A model generated the notes under the pieces. That model ran no database searches, was not told the origin of the DNA, and saw only the letters and a program-made list of their open reading frames with translations. A stretch of DNA of 64,000 bases from Orrella marina (GTDB lineage: Bacteria > Pseudomonadota > Gammaproteobacteria > Burkholderiales > Burkholderiaceae_B): positions 1,426,001 through 1,490,000 of the forward strand of contig NZ_CP028901.1 of the NCBI RefSeq assembly GCF_003058465.1. Direction: 5' to 3'. Of this stretch, positions 53,139-62,741 are shown in pieces. Position 1 is the first letter of the stretch, and every line of letters starts with the position of its first letter. The position numbers were made by a program, and so were the translations under genes.

Positions 53139-54284
53139 ATGTCTGAACCGATTTCTCTCACGACTGCCCAAGCCCGTTTCGAGGCGGCTCGCCGTCTGAC
53201 AAGCCTGCCAAACGGGCATCGCAGGCGTTCGCTGCATGGCCACGGGTTTGTGGCAACCGCCCATGGGTATCTCACTCCACGAGAGATACCGTTTGCTGGA
53301 GCCCAGTCTCATGTGCTCGCAGAGCGACTTCGGGCGTGTGTAGAGCAGATCGATTACAGCGATCTGAATCAAATCATCGACCACCCGGACGATCTGGCAC
53401 TGGCAAGATGGATACGGGATCACATTGGTCTGGACAGTCTGGATTATGTCGGCATTCAAAGCACACCCGATCAGGGGGTGCAGATTGCCGTGAAATCAGG
53501 CAACCGACTAGATGACTTTGGATCCTTTGACTTGCCCGAGGCATCTGCGCCCGCGAACCAGACCATCCGGATCTGGCGCAGGTACCACTTCAGGGCAGCA
53601 CACCAGCTACCCAACGTGGGGCCGGATCACAAATGTGGACGAATGCATGGACATGGGTTTCAGGTCATTCTGCACGTCGATACTGACGGTGTCATCAGCT
53701 ATGATGATCTGGACTCGGCGTGGTCTACTTTGCAAGCGCAACTGGATCGACGCTGCCTGAACGACATCAACGGATTATCCAACCCCACCAGCGAAATGAT
53801 TTCTGCCTGGATCTGGGAGCGGATTCGACCCAGTCTGCCATCAATCTCCTGGGTCACCGTGTTTGAAACGGCCTCATGTGGCGCACAGTTTGATGGCGAG
53901 CGATACCAGATCTGGAAGGACTTCACGATTGACAGTGCTATCCGCATGAATGCAGCCCCCTCAGGTGATCCGAGAAGCATGATACACGGCGACACCTTTC
54001 TGGTGAGACTTCACCTGAGCGCAGATCTAGATACCGTCAAAGGATGGACAGTTGATTTTGGTGACGTCAAGTCGGCCTTCAACCCCGTGTTTCAGGCACT
54101 AGACCACCGCCCATTGCACGAGAACGAAGCCCTGGCCAGAGGAGATGCCGAAGCCATTGCACGCTGGACGCTCGGAACTGCACACAAATCTATCCCCCAA
54201 CTCTCACGAGTTGATGTGATTGACAGTCAGGGGGCTGGTGCAATCGTTTTTAGTGGGTCCCTTGGTGCAGCGCTACCCGCCTGA
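53139..54284 (+). CDS. QueD-type 6-carboxytetrahydropterin synthase with three tandem T-fold domains
   Basis: At 381 residues this is about three times a normal QueD (near 120). Three tandem T-fold units are visible. Domain 1 (1-125) keeps H33 and H35 in SLHGHGF but lacks the first zinc His and the catalytic Cys. Domain 2 (143-270) is complete: zinc ligands H155, H170, H172, nucleophile C166 in KCGRMHGHGF, and E243 in FETASCGA. Domain 3 (275-381) retains only a degenerate HGDTF. Domain 2 therefore should convert dihydroneopterin triphosphate to 6-carboxytetrahydropterin; domains 1 and 3 may serve structurally. It lies between queC and queE. Confidence 0.88.
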   Translation: MSEPISLTTAQARFEAARRLTSLPNGHRRRSLHGHGFVATAHGYLTPREIPFAGAQSHVLAERLRACVEQIDYSDLNQIIDHPDDLALARWIRDHIGLDSLDYVGIQSTPDQGVQIAVKSGNRLDDFGSFDLPEASAPANQTIRIWRRYHFRAAHQLPNVGPDHKCGRMHGHGFQVILHVDTDGVISYDDLDSAWSTLQAQLDRRCLNDINGLSNPTSEMISAWIWERIRPSLPSISWVTVFETASCGAQFDGERYQIWKDFTIDSAIRMNAAPSGDPRSMIHGDTFLVRLHLSADLDTVKGWTVDFGDVKSAFNPVFQALDHRPLHENEALARGDAEAIARWTLGTAHKSIPQLSRVDVIDSQGAGAIVFSGSLGAALPA

Positions 54285-54344
54285 AAGCAGAGAAAGACCT
54301 GACACCCCCGCCGATTAACGGCATCACGGAACCCACCACATTCG

Positions 54345-54986
54345 ATGATCTACTCAGTCAAAGAGATTTTCTACACCCTGCAAGGCGAAGGACTGCAAGC
54401 AGGCATGCCAGCCGTTTTTTGTCGATTCGCTGGCTGCAACCTCTGGACTGGACGAGAGGTTGACCGTCCCAAGGCGATTTGTCAATTTTGTGACACCGAC
54501 TTTACAGGCACAGACGGAACGCTGGGAGGCAAGTTCAGGAGTGCAGACGATCTGGCCGACACCATCCTGCAGCTCTGGCCTTCAGACGACACCCGCCACA
54601 GACTGGTTGTCATGACCGGTGGAGAACCATTGCTACAAGTCGACCCTTCCCTGATTGCTGCATTACACGCCCGGCAATTCCGGATTGCGATTGAAACCAA
54701 CGGTACGATTCAGGCGCCTGAGGGTCTGGACTGGATCTGTGTCAGCCCCAAAGCGGGCGCCGACTGGGTTCAGCGAACGGGCAATGAGCTCAAGCTGGTA
54801 TTTCCGCAACCGGGCCTCATGCCGGATGATCTGAATCTGGCAGACCTGGCGTTCGAGCATTTTCTGCTGCAACCCATGGATGGACCATTACAGCGTACCA
54901 ACACCGAGAAGGCGATCGCATTCTGCCAGGCTAATCCTGCCTGGCGTCTGTCCGTACAAACCCATAAGATGACAGGTATTCGATAG
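54345..54986 (+). CDS. queE: 7-carboxy-7-deazaguanine synthase QueE
   Basis: The 213-residue radical SAM enzyme has the QueE-specific N-terminus YSVKEIFYTLQGEGLQAG, cited in part, and an atypical cluster motif spread over FAGCNLW and ICQFCDTDF, in which about 14 residues separate the first two cysteines. MTGGEPLLQ binds SAM and CVSPKAG is a later landmark. It contracts the 6-carboxytetrahydropterin ring to 7-carboxy-7-deazaguanine, the step between QueD and QueC. It is 60 bp downstream of the queD-like gene. Confidence 0.96.
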   Translation: MIYSVKEIFYTLQGEGLQAGMPAVFCRFAGCNLWTGREVDRPKAICQFCDTDFTGTDGTLGGKFRSADDLADTILQLWPSDDTRHRLVVMTGGEPLLQVDPSLIAALHARQFRIAIETNGTIQAPEGLDWICVSPKAGADWVQRTGNELKLVFPQPGLMPDDLNLADLAFEHFLLQPMDGPLQRTNTEKAIAFCQANPAWRLSVQTHKMTGIR

Positions 54987-55063
54987 ATTTCTTATGCCTT
55001 CTGGTCGCCAATAGCTTCGGTGACCGATTCACGCTAAGCCAGCCCTTCGCGCGGACCCACACT

Positions 55064-55582
55064 CTAATCTGTGCTTCTCGCGGACCGGACCATCAGAATG
55101 TGAGGCGTACCCGCCTCATCAAAAGCCGGACCGCTCGGCAAAAAACCGAACCGCTGGTAAAGCGGCATAGCGTCGACTCTGGAATGGAGCTCGAACTGAT
55201 TGAGCCCTTGACTCTCCGCCTGCTCAATCAGTGTGGTAAGCAAGTGCGTGCCCAGACCGATCCCCCTGAACGCCTTGCGTACAGCCAGTCGACCAATGCG
55301 TGCCACGGGTCCTGTTAACGCTTCACCAAAAGGTTGCACCACGACTCTACCCGTTGCGATCGCCTTTGGGTAGTGACCCGCACCCCGACTGTAGATCACG
55401 ATGTGCATACAGGTGACATCAAAATCGTCCTGCTCAATCTCGGGCGGCACATTCTGCTCATTGACAAATACATCCTCTCGCACACTCAACGCATCTGCGC
55501 CCAGAAGCGCCCAGCCGCCTGTACTTTCCAGGAATCCAGCCTGATCTGGCAAGTCAAAATATCTGTCCTGGCGATCGTTCAA
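55064..55582 (-). CDS. GNAT-family N-acetyltransferase
   Basis: The protein of about 172 residues has the GNAT acetyl-CoA loop RKAFRGIGLGTHLLTTLIEQAES, cited as landmark, with R-x-x-G-x-G/A, and the typical C-terminal MPLYQRFGFLPSG. The N-terminal half includes VREDVFVNEQNVPPEIEQDDFD, as in ElaA-type proteins. I prefer TTG 55582, which has GGAGAG 5 nt upstream; a TTG at 55597 would add five residues. It is cytoplasmic; substrate unknown. Confidence 0.88.
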   Translation of the reverse strand: MNDRQDRYFDLPDQAGFLESTGGWALLGADALSVREDVFVNEQNVPPEIEQDDFDVTCMHIVIYSRGAGHYPKAIATGRVVVQPFGEALTGPVARIGRLAVRKAFRGIGLGTHLLTTLIEQAESQGLNQFELHSRVDAMPLYQRFGFLPSGPAFDEAGTPHILMVRSARSTD

Positions 55583-55695
55583 TGTTCTCTCCAGCAACCC
55601 TGATTCAAAAATTCCCTTGATTCTGACCCACAGTCATACGCTACCAGTTACACTCGCCAGCACCGACTCTGCGTCCATCATTCTACCGACATCGC

Positions 55696-56643
55696 ATGTT
55701 TCTAGCCGTCATCGACGCAGTCGTTCCGGTCTTCGGGCTCATTCTGCTTGGCTGGCTTGCAGCCCGCAGACAGTGGCTGCCAGACTCCGCGACCGACGCA
55801 CTAAACCGTTTCGTCATATTTCTGGCGTTGCCCGCCCTGCTATTCATGGCCATGGCACGCTCGGATGTTTCCGTTCTCTCAGAATTCGGGCTCGGTGCAA
55901 GCTTCGGCCTTGGCACGCTCGGGGCAAGCCTGATCTATCTCTGGGTCAGTCGCAGGGAGTCACTCGACACCGTGGTCCGTAGCATCAACAGCATGAGCGC
56001 AAGCTACGCCAATGCGGGTTTCATGGGCATCCCGCTGATTCTGATTGTCTTTGGTCAACAGGCGATGCCGGCAGCCGTTGTCGTCTGCATCATGACCGTT
56101 GCAGTGCTTTTTGGCATCACGATTATCGCGATTGAAGTTTTCAAGGCCAAAGGACGTGATCTCGTTCCAGCCCTCAAGCGAGTCAGTCTTTCCCTGGCAA
56201 AGAACCCAATCCTCGTTGCACCTGTCGCAGGTTTGCTGTTCTCGGCGTACGAGATTCCCATTCCGACGGCAGCCGAAGGTCTCATTGACTTGCTCGCTGG
56301 TGCCGCAACGCCTTGCGCACTTATTACGATCGGCCTGTTCCTGGCCCGCTCCCCGGTTGCCAGCTCGAGTCGCAGTGTGCCCCAGATCGTCTGGATCAAG
56401 CTACTGGTTCACCCGATACTGGTCGGACTGTTTGCCCTGAGGGTCTTTGATGTCGATCCGGTCTGGGCCTGGACTGCCATTCTGGCGGCGGCCCTGCCCG
56501 TTGGTACCGGCCCGTTCATGCTTGCCAATCTTTACCAGCAGGATGCTTCTGCCAGTGCCCGGGCCATTCTGATTTCAACAATCGGATCAGTACTTTCCCT
56601 CAGTTTGTTGGTGGCGTGGGTGAACTATGCCAATATTGTCTGA
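55696..56643 (+). CDS. AEC-family transporter (auxin efflux carrier fold)
   Basis: A 315-residue membrane protein with about ten hydrophobic segments in two related halves. Family landmarks are PVFGLILLGWLAARR at the start, SYANAGFMGIPLILIVFG in the first crossover region and LPVGTGPFMLANLYQQD near the C-terminus. Bacterial members export or import small carboxylates such as malonate or malate. No partner enzyme lies next to it; the following gene is an FMN glutamate-synthase-like protein 104 bp downstream. Direction and substrate are unknown. Confidence 0.9.
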   Translation: MFLAVIDAVVPVFGLILLGWLAARRQWLPDSATDALNRFVIFLALPALLFMAMARSDVSVLSEFGLGASFGLGTLGASLIYLWVSRRESLDTVVRSINSMSASYANAGFMGIPLILIVFGQQAMPAAVVVCIMTVAVLFGITIIAIEVFKAKGRDLVPALKRVSLSLAKNPILVAPVAGLLFSAYEIPIPTAAEGLIDLLAGAATPCALITIGLFLARSPVASSSRSVPQIVWIKLLVHPILVGLFALRVFDVDPVWAWTAILAAALPVGTGPFMLANLYQQDASASARAILISTIGSVLSLSLLVAWVNYANIV

Positions 56644-56747
56644 GTCTGAGACATCAGGCCACCCATGCAGACCGGACAATATTACTAAATTTTGCTTGTT
56701 AAGCGACAATAGCCTGACAGATGTAAACGTATTGGAGAGAAGACACG

Positions 56748-58436
56748 ATGTTGCCACCATTCAAAGGACAGTTCGCAGCCTTCTGGGCTGCTCTGGTACT
56801 TTCAGCGATCACAATTCTGCTGGCCCTGTTTGTAAGTGTCGCGTGGTGGGTGATCGCAGTTCCCTTTTCAATCCTGCTACTACTCGGTTTTTACGATCTG
56901 CAGCAGACCCGTCACGCCGTGCGTCGCAACTATCCTATTCTGGGCAATCTGCGGTATTTCTTCGAATCTATCCGGCCGGAATTACGCCAGTATTTCTTTG
57001 AAGATGACAGCACCGAAACACCATTCTCGCGTGACACCCGTTCGCTGGTGTACCAGCGAGCCAAGAAGCAGATTGACAAGCGGCCGTTTGGTACCAAGAT
57101 GGACGTCTATGGTGATCGCTACGAGTGGATCAACCATTCGATGGTGCCTGCTCATGTGGAAGACACCGATTTCCGGATCCAGGTAGGTGGCAAGGAGTGC
57201 ACCCAGCCTTGCAGTCTTTCCGTGCTGAACATCTCCGCCATGAGTTTTGGAGCACTCTCCGCCAACGCGATTCTGGCACTCAATGCCGGCGCCAAGATGG
57301 GCAAGTTCGCGCACGACACAGGAGAAGGTGGAATTAGCACCTATCACTTGCGTAACGGCGGAGACCTGATCTGGAACATCGGTTCGGGTTACTTCGGTTG
57401 CAGAGATGAGGATGGCAACTTTTCGGAGGAAGCCTTTGTGGCCAACGCCACCCGGCCAGAAGTAAAAATGATCGAAATCAAGCTTTCTCAAGGCGCTAAA
57501 CCAGGTCACGGAGGTATTCTTCCGGGAAGCAAGGTGACGCCCGAGATTGCGCAGGCACGAGGTGTGCCTGTCGGCAAGGACTGCAACTCTCCAGCCGCTC
57601 ACAGTGCCTTTGACTCACCGATCACACTACTCGAATTTGTGGCAAAGCTACGTAGGCTCTCCGGAGGCAAACCGGTTGGTTTCAAGCTCTGCATCGGTCA
57701 TCCATGGGAATGGTTTGCAATCGCCAAGGCTATGATGAAGACTGGCATAAAGCCAGACTTCATCGTGGTCGACGGAGCGGAGGGTGGCACGGGTGCGGCC
57801 CCGGTCGAGCTCATCAACCACGTCGGCACGCCTTTGCGCGAAGCCATCCGTCTGATTCATAACACTCTGGTGGGACTGAACATCAGGGATGAGATCAGGA
57901 TTGGCGCATCTGGCAAGATCGTTTCCGCATTTGACATGGCCCGAGTGATGGCCCTCGGAGCAGACTGGTGCAATAGCGCGCGTGCATTCATGTTCGCGGT
58001 CGGATGCATCCAGGCTCAGTCCTGTCACACCGGACGTTGCCCGACGGGTGTCGCCACACAGGACCCGGTTCGTCAGAAAGCACTGGTCGTTGGTGACAAA
58101 GCGCCTCGGGTGGCCAATTTCCACGAAAACACGCTGGCAGCGCTAGGCGAACTGATTGGCACGGCGGGCATTGCTCACCCGTCCGATCTGAAGGTCCACC
58201 ACATCGCCTGTCGAATTTCTTCGAGCCACGTCACGCTTTACTCGACGATCTTCCCGGAAATGGAGCCTGGACAGCTTTTGAGAGAAGATCTGCGCACTCG
58301 TGTGTTCAAGTTTGGCTGGCCGATTGCCAGCCCGGACAGCTTCACAGTCGATGCCGATCTTGCGCAGAAGCTTGGGGAAATGAACCCATCCCAGTCGCCA
58401 CCCTCTATGAATTCGGGATTCACCCCGATCGTCTAG
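56748..58436 (+). CDS. Membrane-anchored FMN-binding glutamate synthase-like protein
   Basis: The 562-residue protein begins with two membrane helices (residues about 10-30 and 32-48) and then the FMN barrel of the glutamate synthase family: ISAMSFGALSANAI, FAHDTGEGGIS, GILPGSKVTPEIA, VVDGAEGGTGAAP and a cysteine-rich CHTGRCPTGVATQDP that would hold an iron-sulfur cluster. The amidotransferase domain of GltB is absent. Related orphan proteins exist in many proteobacteria with unknown or lipid/methylamine-linked roles. GGAGAG lies before the ATG. It probably oxidises or transfers electrons to a 2-oxo or imino acid at the membrane. Confidence 0.9.
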   Translation: MLPPFKGQFAAFWAALVLSAITILLALFVSVAWWVIAVPFSILLLLGFYDLQQTRHAVRRNYPILGNLRYFFESIRPELRQYFFEDDSTETPFSRDTRSLVYQRAKKQIDKRPFGTKMDVYGDRYEWINHSMVPAHVEDTDFRIQVGGKECTQPCSLSVLNISAMSFGALSANAILALNAGAKMGKFAHDTGEGGISTYHLRNGGDLIWNIGSGYFGCRDEDGNFSEEAFVANATRPEVKMIEIKLSQGAKPGHGGILPGSKVTPEIAQARGVPVGKDCNSPAAHSAFDSPITLLEFVAKLRRLSGGKPVGFKLCIGHPWEWFAIAKAMMKTGIKPDFIVVDGAEGGTGAAPVELINHVGTPLREAIRLIHNTLVGLNIRDEIRIGASGKIVSAFDMARVMALGADWCNSARAFMFAVGCIQAQSCHTGRCPTGVATQDPVRQKALVVGDKAPRVANFHENTLAALGELIGTAGIAHPSDLKVHHIACRISSSHVTLYSTIFPEMEPGQLLREDLRTRVFKFGWPIASPDSFTVDADLAQKLGEMNPSQSPPSMNSGFTPIV

Positions 58437-58723
58437 CCACGAGCAGGTCCTGTCACCTCAATCCGGTCGTTTGGCACCAGTATCAGACAAACTGGAGTGC
58501 AGGACCACCTGCAGCAGACCGGATCGAAAGTGCCGAACTGAAACACCTGATCTGACTTACCTGTTGCGCCCGACGATGCCCCGGGGTATGTTCCATTACA
58601 GACAGAAGAACTACGATCAAGTCTAAAGGGAATATTCTTGGAACCCCTTCAGGGCCTTTCAGTGCTGTCGGTGCCCGGTTTTCTTTCTCGCAGATGGAGT
58701 TGATCTGAAGGGAACGATCCTCG

Positions 58724-59623
58724 ATGGAGATGTGCATGATCGCCAACAATCGCTCAAGGCTGCTGTCGTGTGTGCCATGGCTGCAGCGCCAGCCTCAACT
58801 GTTTCTGCGTTGTGCTCTGAGTGTTTTGGTGCTGGGAGTGATTTCCTTGCCCATTTCAGCACAGGGTCTGGGTTCAGCGTCTGCAAGCACAGGGCAGTCG
58901 CGCGCCCAGAGTGGCTTTTACCTGGGTGTACTAGGGGGAACAGGATCACTTGCTGATACGTCGCTGCAACAACGCGGCGGCGTGTATCTCACGTCCAGGC
59001 GAATACTTCCGATTGATGCACAAGGTTCAACTGGCCACACGGGTGTCTGGCTTACCGGGATCCAGGCCGGGTACGAAGGCAACCCAGTTGGGTTATCTGG
59101 CCAGGACTGGGCGCTCAGACCTGCGCTTGAAGCTGAAGGTATTCTGATCGGTCAGCACTCTCCTGTTGGCAACATGCCCATCATGCCGCGCTTCCTGGGC
59201 ACCCAGTACGTGAAGATGCCCATGACGGCACAATTGCTGATGGCCAACGCCGTCCTGACCATTCGGACGCCCTACTCTGATACTGTATTTCCCTATATTG
59301 GAGCGGGGGCTGGTGCTGCCTTCATATCGATCTCCGGTGCTGATTCCGCCAATCCGTCCGAACCAGGTATCAACCACTTCAATTCCGACCCTAATGCCCG
59401 TGCAACCGCTTTTGCAGCTCAGTTCAAGGTTGGATTGCGGGCTCAACTTCAGAGCAATCTGGCCTGGTTCGCAGAATACCGGCTGATTTCAATTAATCCG
59501 ACAAGCTACACCTTCGGTTCTACGGTTTACCCCGGCGCTCATCTTCCGACCAAGCCATGGAGCGTGAATATGGGACGCCTGAACTACAACCTGTTCGTGA
59601 CCGGATTGCAGTATCGATTCTGA
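58724..59623 (+). CDS. Outer-membrane beta-barrel protein, OmpW/OmpA-like opacity fold
   Basis: The 299-residue precursor has a long signal peptide (core FLRCALSVLVLGVISLPISAQG, cited in part, ending near residue 45) and a mature beta-rich barrel: GFYLGVLGGTGSL, PYIGAGAGAAFISI and a C-terminal TGLQYRF whose terminal Phe is the outer-membrane insertion signal. The strands and loops resemble opacity-type eight-stranded barrels. The start could be ATG 58724 or one of two ATGs at 58730 and 58736. Standalone gene; function unknown, perhaps adhesion or permeability. Confidence 0.8.
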   Translation: MEMCMIANNRSRLLSCVPWLQRQPQLFLRCALSVLVLGVISLPISAQGLGSASASTGQSRAQSGFYLGVLGGTGSLADTSLQQRGGVYLTSRRILPIDAQGSTGHTGVWLTGIQAGYEGNPVGLSGQDWALRPALEAEGILIGQHSPVGNMPIMPRFLGTQYVKMPMTAQLLMANAVLTIRTPYSDTVFPYIGAGAGAAFISISGADSANPSEPGINHFNSDPNARATAFAAQFKVGLRAQLQSNLAWFAEYRLISINPTSYTFGSTVYPGAHLPTKPWSVNMGRLNYNLFVTGLQYRF

Positions 59624-59849
59624 TGCCATCAAGGCGCCTCGTCCTATGGTAACTGCGGATATGCTTAGCGAACTGACTCAGAGTATGCTTGCAAACCGGC
59701 TTGTGCAGAACACCTCCTCTGGCATGTTTTTGTGCGATTACTGGACATCATCACCCAACACTGACCGAAAGACATGAACCTCGTATTCCACGTACCCGAC
59801 CTGGCTGTTCAACCAAATTGCTCACCCGAGCAGACCAGGGACATACGAC

Positions 59850-60350
59850 ATGGATGACAGTGCACACCCGGGAGCCCGAGAAGCACACCCATCTGCATCG
59901 AGAAACCGGATCGAGGATTACGTCGGTGCTGCGGTGATGGCCGCCCTGGCCCTGATCACGTTTGGCAATGTTCTGGTTCGATACTTCTCCAACCAGTCGT
60001 TTGCGTGGACAGAGGAGATTTCGATCTTTCTCATGATCGTGCTGGCAATGGTCGGTGGCTCGGCTGCATTCATCCGCAACAGCCATATCCGCATCGAATT
60101 CTTTGCGCAACGCAGTCGGCCTGCCAGACGTGAAGCACTTTCCCGTCTGGCACTGTTTATGGGCATGCTGATGTTCGGCGCACTAGCCATCCTGAGCGCC
60201 AGACTGGTCTGGGACGACTACCGTTTCGAGGAAACATCTCCTGCCATTGGTCTGCCACAGTGGTGGTACTCAGTATGGATGCCGATCCTCTCGACGGTGA
60301 TTTTTTTACGGATTGCGATCCAGGCGTTCCGTCACGGGAAGTCGTCATGA
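59850..60350 (+). CDS. TRAP transporter small permease (DctQ type), second system
   Basis: A 166-residue protein with four membrane helices and the DctQ core pattern FGNVLVRYFSNQSFAWTEEISIF, cited in part, plus GSAAFIRNSHIRIEFF. It ends in an ATGA overlap with the large permease gene. Gene order here is Q-M-P, unlike the P-Q-M order of the system at 4858-7963, so the two operons are not recent duplicates. There is no adjoining enzyme, so the ligand is unknown. Confidence 0.92.
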   Translation: MDDSAHPGAREAHPSASRNRIEDYVGAAVMAALALITFGNVLVRYFSNQSFAWTEEISIFLMIVLAMVGGSAAFIRNSHIRIEFFAQRSRPARREALSRLALFMGMLMFGALAILSARLVWDDYRFEETSPAIGLPQWWYSVWMPILSTVIFLRIAIQAFRHGKSS

Positions 60351-61645
60351 CCGGCATTGTCCTGTTCGGGATTTTTGTAGCACTGATGGTGCTTGGAGTA
60401 CCTATCGGCGTAGCCATGGGCCTGGCAGCGACGGTCGCGATCGGACTGGCCAATATGGATGCCATGTGGTTTGGACTACTGGCGGTTCCCCAGAATTTTT
60501 ACGCGAGTCTTGGAAAGTATCCTCTGCTAGCGCTGCCGATGTTCGTGCTGGTGGGCACAATCTTCGAGCGATCTGGTGTCGCGGCCCGTCTTGTCAATCT
60601 CATGGTGGCTATCCTCGGCCGCGGTCCGGGTATTTTGCCAGTGGTAGCCATTCTGGTCGCCATGATGCTGGGCGGCATCTCGGGCTCCGGCCCTGCGACG
60701 GCTGCCGCCGTGGGCGGGGTCATGATTGCTGCTATGACCCGGGCAGGCTATCAACCCTCATTCTCGGCGAGTGTGATTGGTGCGGCATCGGCCATTGACA
60801 TTTTGATCCCGCCATCAATTGCGTTGATTGTGTACTCGGTGCTGGTGCCGGGCGCGTCCGTACCTGCCATGTTTGCCGGCGGAATGTTACCCGGCATCAT
60901 GTTCGGTATTGCCCTCATGATTCCTGCATACATCCTGTCACGCAGGCACAAGATGGGATTGTCTGAAAGCCATGAGCCCAGGCCACCACTGGGCAAGAGT
61001 TTCAAGGAGGCGGTGTGGGGGCTGGCCGCACCTGTACTGATCCTGGGCGGCATGCGAGCGGGCCTGTTCACCCCCACAGAGGCCGCAGTCGTGGCGGTTT
61101 TCTATGGCCTGTTTGTCGGGATGGTGATCTATCGGACGATCCGGCTCAACGACCTGTTTTCCATTTTGCGCGATTCGTCTGAACTGTCAGCGATTATTTT
61201 GCTCGTGGTCGGCCTGGCTGGCGTGTTTGCCTACTCCCTGTCTACGCTGGGCATCATTGACCCTGTTACCCGGGCGATTGTCGGTTCCGGTCTAGGTGAG
61301 TACGGCATTCTTGTGCTTTTGCTGCTGTTGCTGGTTCTGGTCGGCATGGTCCTGGACGGTGTGTCAATCTTTCTGATCTTTGTACCGCTTCTGATGCCGA
61401 TCGCCATGCATTTTCAGTGGGACCTGGTCTGGTTCGGTGTCATTCTGACGGTCATGGTAGCCATTGGACAGTTCACTCCACCCATTGCGGTCAACTTGAT
61501 GGTCTCGTGCAGGATTGCAATGGTCCCACTGGAAAAAACCGTCGGGTGGGTCATGTGGCTGCTGCTAGCCTCATTCCTGGTCCTGCTGCTACTGATCGTA
61601 TTCCCTGAAATTGTGCTCTGGTTGCCTGATCGACTAGGCTACTGA
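60347..61645 (+). CDS. TRAP transporter large permease (DctM type), second system
   Basis: ATG 60347 overlaps the DctQ stop and gives 432 residues with about twelve membrane segments. Landmarks are GISGSGPATAAAVGGVM, the ILIPPSIALIVYS motif and the C-terminal QFTPPIAVNLMVS. The frame is open further upstream inside dctQ, but the overlap ATG is the natural start. It forms the translocation unit of the second TRAP transporter. Confidence 0.94.
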   Translation: MTGIVLFGIFVALMVLGVPIGVAMGLAATVAIGLANMDAMWFGLLAVPQNFYASLGKYPLLALPMFVLVGTIFERSGVAARLVNLMVAILGRGPGILPVVAILVAMMLGGISGSGPATAAAVGGVMIAAMTRAGYQPSFSASVIGAASAIDILIPPSIALIVYSVLVPGASVPAMFAGGMLPGIMFGIALMIPAYILSRRHKMGLSESHEPRPPLGKSFKEAVWGLAAPVLILGGMRAGLFTPTEAAVVAVFYGLFVGMVIYRTIRLNDLFSILRDSSELSAIILLVVGLAGVFAYSLSTLGIIDPVTRAIVGSGLGEYGILVLLLLLLVLVGMVLDGVSIFLIFVPLLMPIAMHFQWDLVWFGVILTVMVAIGQFTPPIAVNLMVSCRIAMVPLEKTVGWVMWLLLASFLVLLLLIVFPEIVLWLPDRLGY

Positions 61646-61715
61646 TCAAGGCCAGCCCATATCGGGCGGCTTATGTTTGATGTAAGACTTTTTATAACTC
61701 GAAGGAGACAAACTC

Positions 61716-62741
61716 ATGAAGTTCAAGACTATTGCAAAGATGGCGCTGGCAGCCGGCACCATGGCCATGGCAAGCGTGACCTTGGCTCAGAATTACAAGG
61801 ACGAGTATCGTCTTTCTCTCGTAGTTGGCACAGCCTTTCCCTGGGGAAAGGGTGGCGAGATCTGGGCTGACATGGTTCGCGAACGTACCGATGGCCGCAT
61901 AAATATCAAACTTTACCCGGGCGTTTCACTCGTACAAGGCGATCAGACACGCGAATTCTCCGCCATCCGCCAAGGTGTTATCGACATGGCTGTCGGATCA
62001 ACGATCAACTGGTCACCGCAAGTCAAAGAACTCAACATCTTCTCGATGCCCTTTCTGACAACAACCTACGCTGGTACCGATGCCATCATCAACAGCGAGA
62101 TTGGCAAAACCTTGTTCGATGCCATCGACAAACGTGGCGTACTGCCACTGGCCTGGGGCGAGAACGGCTTCCGCCAGCTCAGCAACTCCAAGCGGATCAT
62201 CAGCATGCCTGACGATCTTAAAGGCATGAAGATTCGCGTCGTTGGTTCCCCACTGTTTATCGACACATTCACTGCACTGGGTGCCAACCCGACCCAGATG
62301 AGCTGGGCAGATGCACAGCCAGCACTGGCAAGTGGTGCGGTGGATGGTCAGGAGAATCCGTTGTCAATCTTCATCGCAGCCAAAATGCAGACACTGGACC
62401 AGAAGTACATCACCATGTGGAATTACATGAATGATCCCCTGATCTATGTCGTCAACAAGGATGTATGGGCATCCTGGACGCCGCAAGACCGGGAGATCGT
62501 CAAGCAGGCTGCGATCGACGCTGGCAAACAGCAAATTGAACTGGCCCGTAAAGGACTGATCGAACCCGGAGAGCCCATGGTCAAGCAGATCATTGACTCA
62601 GGTGTGGGTGTGAGCTATCTGACAGATGAGCAGCTAGCCGCATTCAAGAAGGCCGTACAGCCAGTCTATGACAAGTGGAAGAAGCAGATTGGACCGGACC
62701 TGGTCGAGAAGGCTGAAAAGGCGGTCGCCTCCACGCGCTGA
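61716..62741 (+). CDS. TRAP transporter substrate-binding protein (DctP type), second system
   Basis: The 341-residue precursor has a signal peptide (residues 1-24, MALAAGTMAMASVTLA) and the DctP fold: YRLSLVVGTAFPWGKGGEIWADM, cited in part, and LKGMKIRVVGSPLF with the substrate-clamping arginine. AAGGAGACA lies 9 nt before the ATG. It is third in a DctQ-DctM-DctP operon. Ligand likely a carboxylate, unspecified. Confidence 0.93.
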   Translation: MKFKTIAKMALAAGTMAMASVTLAQNYKDEYRLSLVVGTAFPWGKGGEIWADMVRERTDGRINIKLYPGVSLVQGDQTREFSAIRQGVIDMAVGSTINWSPQVKELNIFSMPFLTTTYAGTDAIINSEIGKTLFDAIDKRGVLPLAWGENGFRQLSNSKRIISMPDDLKGMKIRVVGSPLFIDTFTALGANPTQMSWADAQPALASGAVDGQENPLSIFIAAKMQTLDQKYITMWNYMNDPLIYVVNKDVWASWTPQDREIVKQAAIDAGKQQIELARKGLIEPGEPMVKQIIDSGVGVSYLTDEQLAAFKKAVQPVYDKWKKQIGPDLVEKAEKAVASTR

